A stretch of 44,052 nucleotides of DNA from Caulobacteraceae bacterium (GCA_019747095.1 JAIERG010000072.1:1-44052), one strand, 5' to 3'. Numbered from the stretch's first letter, positions 19,418 through 28,584 are shown. Program-made: numbers and translations. The notes: generated from the letters alone by a model not told the origin.

Positions 19418-21174
19418 GCCGGGGCCGTGGTCGCACCCGGAGCCGGTGAACCGTAGGCCTGATTCAGCTGGCCGAAGAAAATGGTCTGGGCGTCGCTGGC
19501 GATGCGAAGGCCATCTGCAGGGGTCTGCATCATGCCCGGCGAAACGGGGTTGACGATGAACGGCTCGACCATGACCACCAGTTCCGTCTCTCCGGACAGG
19601 TAGTCGCGCGAGCGGAACAGCTGACCCAGCACGGGCAGCCCCCCGAGACCCGGCAAGCTGTCGATCGCCTGGCGGCTGGTTTCCTGCAACAGTCCGGCGA
19701 TCATCATCGATCCACCCGACGGGATTTCGACCGTATTCTGAACCCGCCGGACGTTCAGACCCGCGATGGCCAGTGCGCCTGTAGTACCTGCACCCAGTGT
19801 GATGCCGCCCGTCTGGGTCAGTTCCGACACCTCGGCGGAAATCTGCAGATTGATGCGCCCCTCAGACAGAACTACCGGCCGGAAGGCCAGGCTGACGCCG
19901 TAAGGTTTGAACTCGATGGTGACGTTGCCGTCGCGGTCACGGCCGGTCGGCACAGGATATTCCCCGCCGGCGAGGAAGCTGGCGCTCTCGCCATTGACGC
20001 TGGTCAGGTTGGGCTCGGCAAGGGTGCGGACCAGACCGACCCGCTCGAACGCCTGCAGACAGGCGCTGGCATTGGTTCCGGTCACCGCGCGATAGGCGCT
20101 GGAGACCACGTTCTCGACCACATTGGACAGGGCGTTGCCTGACTGGGTCTGCAACAGAGACGTCACCGTGTTGACGAAGTTGTTGACCGCGTTCGTGCCC
20201 GAAATGGTCTCGAGGTTGAAGCTTTCAGGCTCGGTGATGGTCGTTCCGGTAAGGGTCGTCGTATTGCCGTTGAAGTCGGTGACGGTGACCGAGCCGGGAT
20301 TGGCCGATGAGAAGGAGATCCGCCGACCATCGAGCGTGGTGATGGTGGTGCCCGTCTCCGTTGTCGTCACTCCGGTGACTGTGTTCCCGAGGTTCGAGCT
20401 CGAAGTCGTCGTGTTTCCGGTCGTCGTCCGGGTCAGGTTGTCCGTCGCGATCCCGCGGTTCTCGTTGTAACAGGCCCCGGCACCACCCAGCGCCGTGCCA
20501 TTGACGCTGTAGGTGTTGTCTCGGCCAAACCCGACCGACTGCAGTCCGTTGTTGAACACGACATCCGACGACAGGCCCAGCTGCTTGATGGCGTTACGCT
20601 GCACTTCGACGATCCGAACGCGGAGCGTCACTTGGTCAGAGGCCGCAATGGTGGTGAGGTTGAGCACCTTTTCAGGAGCGGAGACGAAGGCCCGGGCGAC
20701 CGAGGCCACACGCTCGGATTCAGCGGCGCTTGTGACCATGCCGGTCAGGATGATGCTGTCGTTGACGGCTTCCGCCCGAACCTGGGACCCAGGCGCGACG
20801 CGGCTCAGCGTGTCCTGCAACGCAGAAACGCCGGCATCCACGCGGACACGCAATGTCAGGATGGCGCGACCGGCGGCGTCCAGGAACACCGCATCGGTCT
20901 CGCCCGGTGCAATACCGATCACCGTGATCCGGCGCGGCGAATGAACGTTGGCCTCAGCGACCGCCGGGTTGGACACGATGACGTCGCGGGCGTCGGCAGG
21001 CAGGTCCACCGCGAAAGAGGTGCCGCGCGGCAGATTGATCAGGCGCGGCCCGGACCCCGCCGACACGGTCTGGCTTGAGCCGTAGGTCTGGGAAAGTGCC
21101 GGGGTGGCGATCGGAGCGGCCGCCGTCAGCACGGCGCAGGTCAGCGCGACCAGGGGCTTGATGGAGATGGACAT
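19384..21174 (-). CDS. cpaC: Tad secretin CpaC/RcpA
   Basis: Pilus-formation N-domain, BON-like segment, secretin domain (LVRTLAEPNLTSVNGESASFLAGGEYPVP...); start MSISIKPLVALT at 21174. Confidence 0.95.
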   Translation of the reverse strand: MSISIKPLVALTCAVLTAAAPIATPALSQTYGSSQTVSAGSGPRLINLPRGTSFAVDLPADARDVIVSNPAVAEANVHSPRRITVIGIAPGETDAVFLDAAGRAILTLRVRVDAGVSALQDTLSRVAPGSQVRAEAVNDSIILTGMVTSAAESERVASVARAFVSAPEKVLNLTTIAASDQVTLRVRIVEVQRNAIKQLGLSSDVVFNNGLQSVGFGRDNTYSVNGTALGGAGACYNENRGIATDNLTRTTTGNTTTSSSNLGNTVTGVTTTETGTTITTLDGRRISFSSANPGSVTVTDFNGNTTTLTGTTITEPESFNLETISGTNAVNNFVNTVTSLLQTQSGNALSNVVENVVSSAYRAVTGTNASACLQAFERVGLVRTLAEPNLTSVNGESASFLAGGEYPVPTGRDRDGNVTIEFKPYGVSLAFRPVVLSEGRINLQISAEVSELTQTGGITLGAGTTGALAIAGLNVRRVQNTVEIPSGGSMMIAGLLQETSRQAIDSLPGLGGLPVLGQLFRSRDYLSGETELVVMVEPFIVNPVSPGMMQTPADGLRIASDAQTIFFGQLNQAYGSPAPGATTAPAWSGPVGYVIE

Positions 21175-21182
21175 GGGTGCCC

Positions 21183-22115
21183 TCATTGGACGGTCACCGT
21201 TTCTGCTTCACCGCCCCGGTACACCCGGATCGAGGTGGTCTGGGGCGTGGCGCGGGCGCGAGGCAGGTTCTGAACCCGGCCAGAGGGACCCGCAGTATCC
21301 GCATAGGAGCGAAGGACCAGCGACAGGGTGCCGGCCGCCTTTGCCAGCGCCAGGGCCTCGGCATCGCTGGGAGCGAGTTCGAGGGTTGCAGTGGCACCAA
21401 CCACCGCCTGTTGATCATCCTCGGCGCGGGTCGACTGATCGACTGCCAGAACCTTCACATTCTGAAGGACCGTGGAACTGGCGTACCGGGTCTGACCGCC
21501 GCCCTCGCCGTTGTCCGCCAGTTCCACGGTGACCAGAACGTCGACGCGGTCACCGGGAAGGATGAAGCCGCCCGCAGCTGTCTCGACCGACACGCCGATC
21601 GACATGGCCCGCATTCCGGGTTCCAGATAGGCGGCCATGTATCCGCTGTCGCCGGCGCGGACGATCTTGCGTGCGACGATCGGCTCTCCGGCGAGAATCG
21701 GTTCGCGTACGACCGAGCCAAAATAGTCTGCCTCAGCCCCGCCGGTCGCCAGTTCTGTCGCCGCCCGTGCGACGCGGGCGACCGCGCCTTCTCCATCGGC
21801 CTTGTCCTCGTCGGCTTTTTCCTCAGCGCCTTCGGCTTCCAAGGGCTGGGGAACGGGAACCGAACCGTCGGTGATGAAGGCGGGATTGACCTCGGCAGCG
21901 GGCCAGTCCTTCCACTCCAGATCGGCGTCGGTCAGGCGCTGACCGGGCGCGAGGTCGCGGGCGGCGACCAGAACCTTGGCCATCGGGGCGGTCGGCTCAG
22001 CTGATGCGGTGGCCACGGCTTCACCCGAGGACGAACCCATAGCGCGCACCACAAGCGCAAGGCCAATGGCCGAGACGGCGGCGATACAGATGACGGCGAT
22101 CCGTGCGGGCTTCAT
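21183..22115 (-). CDS. cpaB: Flp pilus assembly protein CpaB/RcpC (SAF domain)
   Basis: VLVAARDLAPGQRLTDADLEWKDWP; GFILPGDRVDVLVTVE. Confidence 0.94.
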   Translation of the reverse strand: MKPARIAVICIAAVSAIGLALVVRAMGSSSGEAVATASAEPTAPMAKVLVAARDLAPGQRLTDADLEWKDWPAAEVNPAFITDGSVPVPQPLEAEGAEEKADEDKADGEGAVARVARAATELATGGAEADYFGSVVREPILAGEPIVARKIVRAGDSGYMAAYLEPGMRAMSIGVSVETAAGGFILPGDRVDVLVTVELADNGEGGGQTRYASSTVLQNVKVLAVDQSTRAEDDQQAVVGATATLELAPSDAEALALAKAAGTLSLVLRSYADTAGPSGRVQNLPRARATPQTTSIRVYRGGEAETVTVQ

Positions 22116-22267
22116 CGTGGGTCTCCGGCGCGACCGGACGCACGACTCAAGGTGCGGGCGGCCTGCCGTTAACGACCATGCCGGTGCCGGGTTAACGGGG
22201 ACCTAAGCGCCGCAGGCTCTGGAGGAGACCTCATTACCTTTCCAGGAGCCCCGGCACGGTCGCGCGG

Positions 22268-22780
22268 TCAGGCCCCGAAGGCGCGGGCGATCAGAAGGCT
22301 TGATGGATAGGCCATCAGGACGCCTCCGCAGATGGCGACACCATAAGGAATATCGCCCTTGGGCTGGAACAGGGTCGAGACCCACGCCGGAGCACCGGCG
22401 ATATAGGGCTGGGCCACGGTGCGCCCCAGAATCAAGATCAAGCTGAAGGCACCACCGAGGATGGCAGTCCAGATCAGAAAGGGCATCAGGGCCGAAGTTC
22501 CCAGCCACATGCCGGCTGCCGCCATCAGCTTGGCGTCACCTCCGCCGACAACTCGCAGCGCGAACAGCACCATACCCGCGATCAGCACCACAACACCAAT
22601 GCCGAAATGCAGGCCAACCTCGAGGGGCGAAAGGCCAGCCGCAAATGCCGCCGGGAAGAAGGCCACGATGAGGGATGCCGAGATCCAGTTCGGGATCTTC
22701 ATCCGCGTCAAGTCCGTCAGGGCCGCGATCACGACCAAAACGGGCAGGGGGGCGAGCAGCAGCGACGTCAGCATGTCCAT
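22268..22780 (-). CDS. cpaA: Prepilin peptidase CpaA (TadV-like)
   Basis: ALTDLTRMKIPNWIS...GGGDAKLMAAAGMWLG aspartyl prepilin peptidase motifs. Confidence 0.94.
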   Translation of the reverse strand: MDMLTSLLLAPLPVLVVIAALTDLTRMKIPNWISASLIVAFFPAAFAAGLSPLEVGLHFGIGVVVLIAGMVLFALRVVGGGDAKLMAAAGMWLGTSALMPFLIWTAILGGAFSLILILGRTVAQPYIAGAPAWVSTLFQPKGDIPYGVAICGGVLMAYPSSLLIARAFGA

Positions 22781-22873
22781 GGCCCAATCATGCCCCAGAG
22801 TAGGTTAAGGCGAGGTTCGCCGCGTTCGAGCGTTTGGCAGAGCGCCGAGCGATAGCCCCTCTCGCAAAGCAAT

Positions 22874-22901
22874 GGGGCCGGAGCGTTTCCGCTCCGGCCC
22901 C
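22874..22901 (-). terminator. Strong hairpin between pilA and cpaA (terminator/processing or stability element)
   Basis: GGGGCCGGAGCG TTTC CGCTCCGGCCCC, perfect 12-bp stem; T-poor tail on the minus strand. Confidence 0.65.
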
Positions 22902-22924
22902 TGAGGCTTCAGACGTTCAGGCGA

Positions 22925-23092
22925 TTAGATCGCCAGGCCATCCGCGATGGCGTTGAAGACGGCCTCAAGGCGCGTGCCGACCAGGCCGACGGCGGTGATG
23001 ATCAGGACCGCGATGAGGGCGGCGATCAGGCCGTACTCGATGGCAGTGGCGCCCGACTCGTCTTTGACGAACTTCTTGATGAACTGGGTCAT
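22925..23092 (-). CDS. pilA: Flp family type IVb pilin
   Basis: MTQFIKKFVKDESGATAIEYGLIAALIAVLIITAVGLVGTRLEAVFNAIADGLAI. Confidence 0.96.
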   Translation of the reverse strand: MTQFIKKFVKDESGATAIEYGLIAALIAVLIITAVGLVGTRLEAVFNAIADGLAI

Positions 23093-23457
23093 GTGACTTC
23101 CTCTCAGGTAAAATGGCTTAGCGAGCAACGATGGCTGGGAGGCTCCGGTCGCCCGCTTGTCCCCCAAACGCAGGGTGACCATGCGCCCCCATCGGTTAAG
23201 GTCACGTCAGAGGGCGTGGTTACCGCGCTATTCACCTTGAGAATTTTTCGAACTGGCCCGCCGCACGGCTCGACACCTTATATAGGGACGAAAAACTGGC
23301 TTCGTTTGATAGTATTCGTGAAATGAATGCTTGATTGCGCATTAACCGTCGTTGACAAACCGTCGCCGCCAGAGCCGGGTTTCAGGATTTGTAGAGGTTT
23401 CCACCCGATCCTTCCGGCTCGCCTCGCGCGCCTGCGAGAAAGACCGAGGATCTGCTC

Positions 23458-23862
23458 ATGGCTGGATTTCCTGCCCGCACCCTTTCCGCCTTTGCGGCCG
23501 CCGCCCTGCTCGCTGCCGCCGGCGCAGCTCAGGCCCAGTCCCTGAACGTCGAGATCGACCGCTCCAGCCGCATAAGCCTTCGCGGCCCGGCGGCGTCTGT
23601 GATCGTCGGCAATCCCGACATCGCCGACGTCACGGTCGTGGACGCGACCACGCTGTACGTTACAGGCAAGGGATACGGCGTGACCGAAGTTGTTGCCGTG
23701 GATGCTCTCGGCCGTACGCTCTACCAGGGCGAGGTCATCGTGACAGGCGGTTCGACCGGCTCGGTCCGCGTCTGGCGGGGAGCCCAGGCCACGGAAATGG
23801 CCTGCGCTGCCTCCTGCTCGCCATCGGTGCGCAACACCGGTGCCGCCTCACCAACACCCTGA
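23458..23862 (+). CDS. Stand-alone 'pilus formation protein N-terminal' domain protein (CpaC N-domain-like), exported
   Basis: Signal peptide; SLNVEIDRSSRISLRGPAASVIVGNPDIADVTVVDATTLYVTGKGYGVTEVVAVDALGRTLYQGEV parallels the CpaC N-domain. Confidence 0.85.
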   Translation: MAGFPARTLSAFAAAALLAAAGAAQAQSLNVEIDRSSRISLRGPAASVIVGNPDIADVTVVDATTLYVTGKGYGVTEVVAVDALGRTLYQGEVIVTGGSTGSVRVWRGAQATEMACAASCSPSVRNTGAASPTP

Positions 23863-23873
23863 GCGTCACCCAA

Positions 23874-24407
23874 ATGTCGAGGCGCATGCGCTGGCAGGGC
23901 CTGTTCCGTCGCCGTCCGCGTCGCGAGGGCGCGGCGGCGGTCGAGTTCGCCATCGTCGCCGTACCCTTCTTCTTCGTGATCTTCGCGGTGTTGGAGCTGG
24001 GCGTCATCTTCCTTGTGGACTCGACGCTGGAGGCTGCGGTCCAGCAGGCCACCCGGTTGGTACGCACTGGCCAGGCCCAGGGTGGAGCCATGACGGCCGC
24101 CCAGTTTCGGACGGCCATGTGCGGTTCCATGAACGTGTTCGAAGGCGATTGCCAAGCGCGCGCCGTTGTCGATGTTCGTCCGATCCCTCAGTTCCGCAAT
24201 CCCAATCCGCCAAACCCAATCGTCGACGGCGAGTTCGATCCGGACCAGACGGACTTCGATCCAGGCGACGCAGGCGATCTGATGCTGGTCCGGGTCTGGT
24301 ATCAGCAGCCTGTGGTCACGCCCATGCTGTCGAACGCCCTGACGCGGCTCGAATCCGGCGACGCCCTGATCACCGTCACCACTGCCTTCCGCAACGAGCC
24401 CTTCTGA
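23874..24407 (+). CDS. TadE-family pseudopilin
   Basis: MSRRMRWQGLFRRRPRREGAAAVEFAIVAVPFFFVIFAVLELGVIFLV. Confidence 0.9.
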   Translation: MSRRMRWQGLFRRRPRREGAAAVEFAIVAVPFFFVIFAVLELGVIFLVDSTLEAAVQQATRLVRTGQAQGGAMTAAQFRTAMCGSMNVFEGDCQARAVVDVRPIPQFRNPNPPNPIVDGEFDPDQTDFDPGDAGDLMLVRVWYQQPVVTPMLSNALTRLESGDALITVTTAFRNEPF

Positions 24408-24958
24408 TGATGCGCTCGTCCGCCAGCCTGATCCGGTCCTTCGCGGCGCGCTTCATTCGCAATGCCGATGGCGTCGCCGCAGTGGAGTTCGCCCTCGTCG
24501 TCCCGGTCCTGATCGTCTGCTACTTCGGTCTCGCAGAGTTCTGTCAGGCCTACATGGCCCAGAAGCGTGCCCAGCACACCACGTCCCAAATCGCGGACAT
24601 GGTTGCTCGCGCGCCGGACACGAGCCGGGCCGAGCTCGACGCCATCTTCGACGTCGGCTCCCTGATCATGCAGCCGTTTCCGGAGGCCGGTCTTTCGATC
24701 CGGGTCACCAGCATCACACGCGGCACCGACGGCGTGGCCCGCGTCGACTGGAGCCGGGCGCGTGGAATGACTGGCCTTTCGGGGGTTCAGACCGTCCCGG
24801 CGGGCCTGATTGCCAATGGCGAGACCATCATCATGAGCGAGACGCGTTACGCGTTCGATTCGGCCATGGACCGACTGCTGCCAGGTCTGACGAATTTCAA
24901 TGGCCGCTACTACCTCCGGCCGCGGCTCTCTGATCGCTTGCCCTGCACGGACTGCTAG
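24407..24958 (+). CDS. TadE/TadG-family pilus protein
   Basis: FIRNADGVAAVEFALVVPVLIVCYFGLAEFCQAYMAQKRAQHTTSQIADMVAR; ATGA overlap with the previous gene. Confidence 0.9.
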   Translation: MMRSSASLIRSFAARFIRNADGVAAVEFALVVPVLIVCYFGLAEFCQAYMAQKRAQHTTSQIADMVARAPDTSRAELDAIFDVGSLIMQPFPEAGLSIRVTSITRGTDGVARVDWSRARGMTGLSGVQTVPAGLIANGETIIMSETRYAFDSAMDRLLPGLTNFNGRYYLRPRLSDRLPCTDC

Positions 24959-26211
24959 CCAATCAGCGCCCGGCGGATCGCCCCAATCTTGGCTTCCGTC
25001 TCCTCCAGTTCCGCCTGCGGAACACTACCGGCCGTGATCCCCGCCCCCGCCTGGGTTCGGAACCGCCATTGGCCGTTCTCGGAACTCAGTGCAACCGTGC
25101 GGATCAGAACCGAGGCAGTCATCTGCCGCCGGGCGTCGATGTGAACCAGACTGCCGCACCACGGCCCCCTCGGCGGTTCATGGTCGGCGATCACCTTCAT
25201 GGCCTGATGCTTGGGCGCGCCGGTGATCGACCCCGGAGGAAAGGTCGCTTCGAGAATGGCTCCGGGATCGGATTGCGCCTTCGCCCGTCCGGTCACGGTG
25301 GACACCAGATGATGCACAGTGGCGAAGCTCTCCAGCTGGAACAGTCGCTCAACTGAAACACTGCCGATGTCTGAGACCCGGGCCAGATCGTTGCGCATCA
25401 AATCGACGATCATAAGGTTTTCGGCCTGGTCCTTCTCGCTGGCCACCAGTTCATTGGCCTGGGCCGCGTCCTCAACCGGATCCAATGAGCGGGGTCGTGT
25501 GCCCTTGATCGGACGGGTTTCAATTCTGCGGCTCTCCGGATCAAAGGTCAGGAACAGTTCGGGAGAGTTCGACACCAGCGCCCGCTCGCCCAGCCGCCAG
25601 AAAGCTCCATAGGGTGCAGGCCCTGCCGCCAGCCTGACGAAGAGGTCGAAAGGGTCGGCGGCCTTATCGAGTACACCGGACCAGCCTCGGGCGATATTGG
25701 CCTGGAACAGCTCTCCCTGACCGATGCGGGCGACCACATCGGCGACCGCGAATCGATAACTGTCGTCGTCCTCGTCCGCCTGAAACGAGGCTGCCGGAGC
25801 CTCTGGCCAGGAAAATTTGCACGCTCCCTTCATCCAGACCGCCGCCACTGACGAGTCCCCGACGCTGGCTACGGTCCGCTCCTGGTGATCGAATACCAAT
25901 ACCGTGCGGTATATGGCCGTCATGAGGTCAGGCCAGACCGACGCTCGCGGACCGGTCGCAGGTCGGGCACCCCAGTCGTAGGCCACCAGACCGACACCGT
26001 GGCAGCCCGCTGGCACCGCCAGGCAGTTACTCAGATCCCGTTGGTCGATCGGTCCCGAAAAGGTCGCTTCGGGACCAGCAGCAACGTAGGAAAACCGCCC
26101 CGCAGGTCCTCCATCCGACAAAAGGCAAACCAGACCGTCACGATCCCTCAGTCCCGCCGCTACCTCCAGCGGCTCGACCCAAGGCCAATGGCCGTCTTCA
26201 AGACCACTCAC
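24955..26211 (-). CDS. pabB: Aminodeoxychorismate synthase component I
   Basis: Chorismate-binding motifs: GELFQANIARGW, NSPELFL, ETRPIKGTRPRSLDP, ATFPPGSITGAPKHQAMKVI. Confidence 0.92.
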   Translation of the reverse strand: MSGLEDGHWPWVEPLEVAAGLRDRDGLVCLLSDGGPAGRFSYVAAGPEATFSGPIDQRDLSNCLAVPAGCHGVGLVAYDWGARPATGPRASVWPDLMTAIYRTVLVFDHQERTVASVGDSSVAAVWMKGACKFSWPEAPAASFQADEDDDSYRFAVADVVARIGQGELFQANIARGWSGVLDKAADPFDLFVRLAAGPAPYGAFWRLGERALVSNSPELFLTFDPESRRIETRPIKGTRPRSLDPVEDAAQANELVASEKDQAENLMIVDLMRNDLARVSDIGSVSVERLFQLESFATVHHLVSTVTGRAKAQSDPGAILEATFPPGSITGAPKHQAMKVIADHEPPRGPWCGSLVHIDARRQMTASVLIRTVALSSENGQWRFRTQAGAGITAGSVPQAELEETEAKIGAIRRALIG

Positions 26212-26987
26212 GCCGCCAGACGCTCCATGATCCGATCGCGCAAGGCTGAATCGATACCCAATGCCTGCTCCAGATAGCCATCCACCGAGCCGTGGCGCTC
26301 GATCATGGCTTCCATGGCGGCATGCAGATAGGCGGCCTCCACTCCCATGAAGGCAACGACAGCGTCGTGCGAGGCGGTCCTGCCGGTAAAGGCCTTCAAC
26401 TGCTCGGCGATTCCAGGCGCACGCGCCTCCAGGTCCACCGCCCGGTTGGTCAGCAGATAGTCCTCCATCAGGTCGTCATGCGAAACCCCGAGCACATGAT
26501 GGGTCAGGGCGGCCAGCATCCCCGTGCGATCCTTGCCCGCCGCGCAGTGGATCAGGACCGGCCGGTCGCTGTCGGCCACGGCGCGGAAGTAGCGCGAGAA
26601 CAGGTCAATGTGCGCCGGTGCGAAGGGCAGGACCCGATAGGTGTCGGTCATGAACCGCCGACCGCTGTCCGGCGTCAGGTCTGCGGTCTTCAGGAAGGTG
26701 ATGTGCGGGGCCTCGCCCGCTTCGTCCAGATCGCTCTCGATGACGACGCCGGTGAAGTTGGCCGCGCGCCTCGACGGCTGGCGGCGGCGTTCGACGGGTC
26801 GGCGAAGGTCGATGACCACCCCGAAGTCGATCGCCGCCAGCCGCTCCAGATCCGCCTCAGTCACGCCTGCGTGGTGCGCGGAGCGAAACAGGGTCCCCTT
26901 TCGGACATGCCCCCCGGCCGTGGTGGCGTAGTCGCCGTAGTCCCGAAAGTTGTCGAGGGCGTCAAAGGCATGGATGCGGCTGGCCAT
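26208..26987 (-). CDS. Tyrosine-protein phosphatase (protein tyrosine/serine phosphatase family)
   Basis: NFRDYGDYATTAGGHVRKGTLFRSAH...VLIHCAAGKDRTGMLAALTHHVLG (HCxxGKDR). Confidence 0.93.
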   Translation of the reverse strand: MASRIHAFDALDNFRDYGDYATTAGGHVRKGTLFRSAHHAGVTEADLERLAAIDFGVVIDLRRPVERRRQPSRRAANFTGVVIESDLDEAGEAPHITFLKTADLTPDSGRRFMTDTYRVLPFAPAHIDLFSRYFRAVADSDRPVLIHCAAGKDRTGMLAALTHHVLGVSHDDLMEDYLLTNRAVDLEARAPGIAEQLKAFTGRTASHDAVVAFMGVEAAYLHAAMEAMIERHGSVDGYLEQALGIDSALRDRIMERLAA

Positions 26988-27032
26988 GCCCTCCCTATAG
27001 GGGCGGCGCGCCCGGCGGGCGAGGGGGACCGA

Positions 27033-27335
27033 TCAGCGCGGTTGAACCAGTCCCGCCATGGCGTCGAGGTAGGCGACGAAGGCCTTGCGTCCCGTGTCGG
27101 TCATCGAGGCCTCGGTCAGGGGCTTCCGACCCACGAACCGCTTGGTCACGGTGACGAACCCTGCCTCCTCCAGCTTTCTCAGATGGACCGACAGATTGCC
27201 GTCTGTGGCCTGGAGCCGCGCCTTGAGCGTGGCGAAATCCGCGCTCTCCACACCCGACAGGGCCGCCATGATGCCCAGCCGCATCCGTCCGTGGATGACG
27301 TCGTCGATGCGGGCGATGTCGAAATCATCCGGCAT
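27033..27335 (-). CDS. Winged-helix transcriptional regulator (PF13601-like)
   Basis: 100 aa: IDDVIHGRMRLGIMAALSGVESADFATLKARLQATDGNLSVHLRKLEEAGFVTVTKRFVGRKPLTEASMTDTGRKAF. Confidence 0.88.
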   Translation of the reverse strand: MPDDFDIARIDDVIHGRMRLGIMAALSGVESADFATLKARLQATDGNLSVHLRKLEEAGFVTVTKRFVGRKPLTEASMTDTGRKAFVAYLDAMAGLVQPR

Positions 27336-27337
27336 GG

Positions 27338-27958
27338 TCAGGCCTTCGCGGCTCGCATCAGGAGAAAGCCCGGCAGGGCAATCAGGCCGAACAGGGCCAC
27401 GGAATAGGCCAGATACTGCCAGGTCGTCCCCGAGAGGACAGCCAGAATCGGTGCCGCCGCAAAAGACGCGAGCGCCAGGGTCCACAGAGGCTTGGAGCGC
27501 GTCATTGTGGCGGTTACGGCCCAGCCCACGCCGTAGAAGGCCATGATGATCGAAGGGATCACAAGGGACCACTCCGCGACATCGGATTGTCCCGCCCGCG
27601 TCAGATCGCTGGCGATCAGAGATGTGAACAGGCTGAAGATGCCCCATCCCAGTGCAGACCAGACGATTCCAAAGGCGCGTGTCGCAGCGGTCTCGACCCC
27701 ACCTTCGCGCTTCAGACGTCCGATCAGCACCACCAGCGTCACCAGGAAGACGACCGTTGTGACGCCCCAGATCGCGCCATATGCAGCCGGTGGCACGGCC
27801 AGAATGCCCGCCGTGGTCAGTCCATGGACGAGGCTGCCCGTGCCGAAGATCAGCCCGGCCGCAAACAGGATGGAGCCGCCCCGGACGGGTGACTTGGCCC
27901 CCTCTTCGGCCAGACCTTTCAGCCAGGCGATGTCGGTCAGTTCGTCTTGGTTGGTCAT
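27338..27958 (-). CDS. Multi-pass membrane protein (paralogue A)
   Basis: Start MTNQDELTDIAWLKGLAEEGAKSP; C-terminus WQYLAYSVALFGLIALPGFLLM; 2-bp gap to the regulator gene. Confidence 0.75.
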   Translation of the reverse strand: MTNQDELTDIAWLKGLAEEGAKSPVRGGSILFAAGLIFGTGSLVHGLTTAGILAVPPAAYGAIWGVTTVVFLVTLVVLIGRLKREGGVETAATRAFGIVWSALGWGIFSLFTSLIASDLTRAGQSDVAEWSLVIPSIIMAFYGVGWAVTATMTRSKPLWTLALASFAAAPILAVLSGTTWQYLAYSVALFGLIALPGFLLMRAAKA

Positions 27959-27975
27959 GCGTGGGTATCCTTTAT

Positions 27976-28548
27976 TCAACGGTCCCCCCCGGACATCAGG
28001 ATCAGACCTGGTGTCAGGGCGAAGGCGAAAAGAGACAGGCCATAGGCCAGATACTGGGCAGGGGTACCGAGCAGGAGGGCGATGCCCGCGCTGGCCCCAA
28101 GGCAACCGGCAGCGAGCCCTGCGGTCCACAGCGTCCGGGTGCGAACTGCGGCAATGATCCAGGCCACGCCATACAAGGCCATGCCGACCACCGACATCGC
28201 CCGCATGATCGTCCAGTCCTTCAGGACGATGGAGAGCCCCAACAGGATCAGGGCCCCACTGATCTGTCCGGCCAGTGCGAAGCGCGACCAGATGGCAGCG
28301 CGCCTCACCGTCGCGGAGGGCGAGCGGCGCATGCGGAACAGGACGATCAGGAAGCCCGCAACCGCCAGCGGCCAGCTGAGGCTCAGCACGGCCGGGTGCA
28401 GATGAAGTAGCCCGCTGAGCACGCCGAACTGGAACAGGTTGGCGATGCCGAACACCGCGCCAGCCAGAACCAGAAACCGCCCGACCGCGGCCGAAAGCGA
28501 CGGTTCCGATGGGGTCGTGATGGCGGGGGAAAGAACACTAGCGGTCAT
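27976..28548 (-). CDS. Multi-pass membrane protein (paralogue B)
   Basis: C-terminus AQYLAYGLSLFAFALTPGLILM aligns with paralogue A. Confidence 0.75.
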   Translation of the reverse strand: MTASVLSPAITTPSEPSLSAAVGRFLVLAGAVFGIANLFQFGVLSGLLHLHPAVLSLSWPLAVAGFLIVLFRMRRSPSATVRRAAIWSRFALAGQISGALILLGLSIVLKDWTIMRAMSVVGMALYGVAWIIAAVRTRTLWTAGLAAGCLGASAGIALLLGTPAQYLAYGLSLFAFALTPGLILMSGGDR

Positions 28549-28584
28549 GGCAGCCTCCGGGATGAGTCCCCTCTATCGAAATGA

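Noticed and set aside
23093-23457. Sigma54 promoter for pilA
   Set aside because: No TGGC-N8-TGC-type match convincing enough on the minus strand; left for a matrix search.
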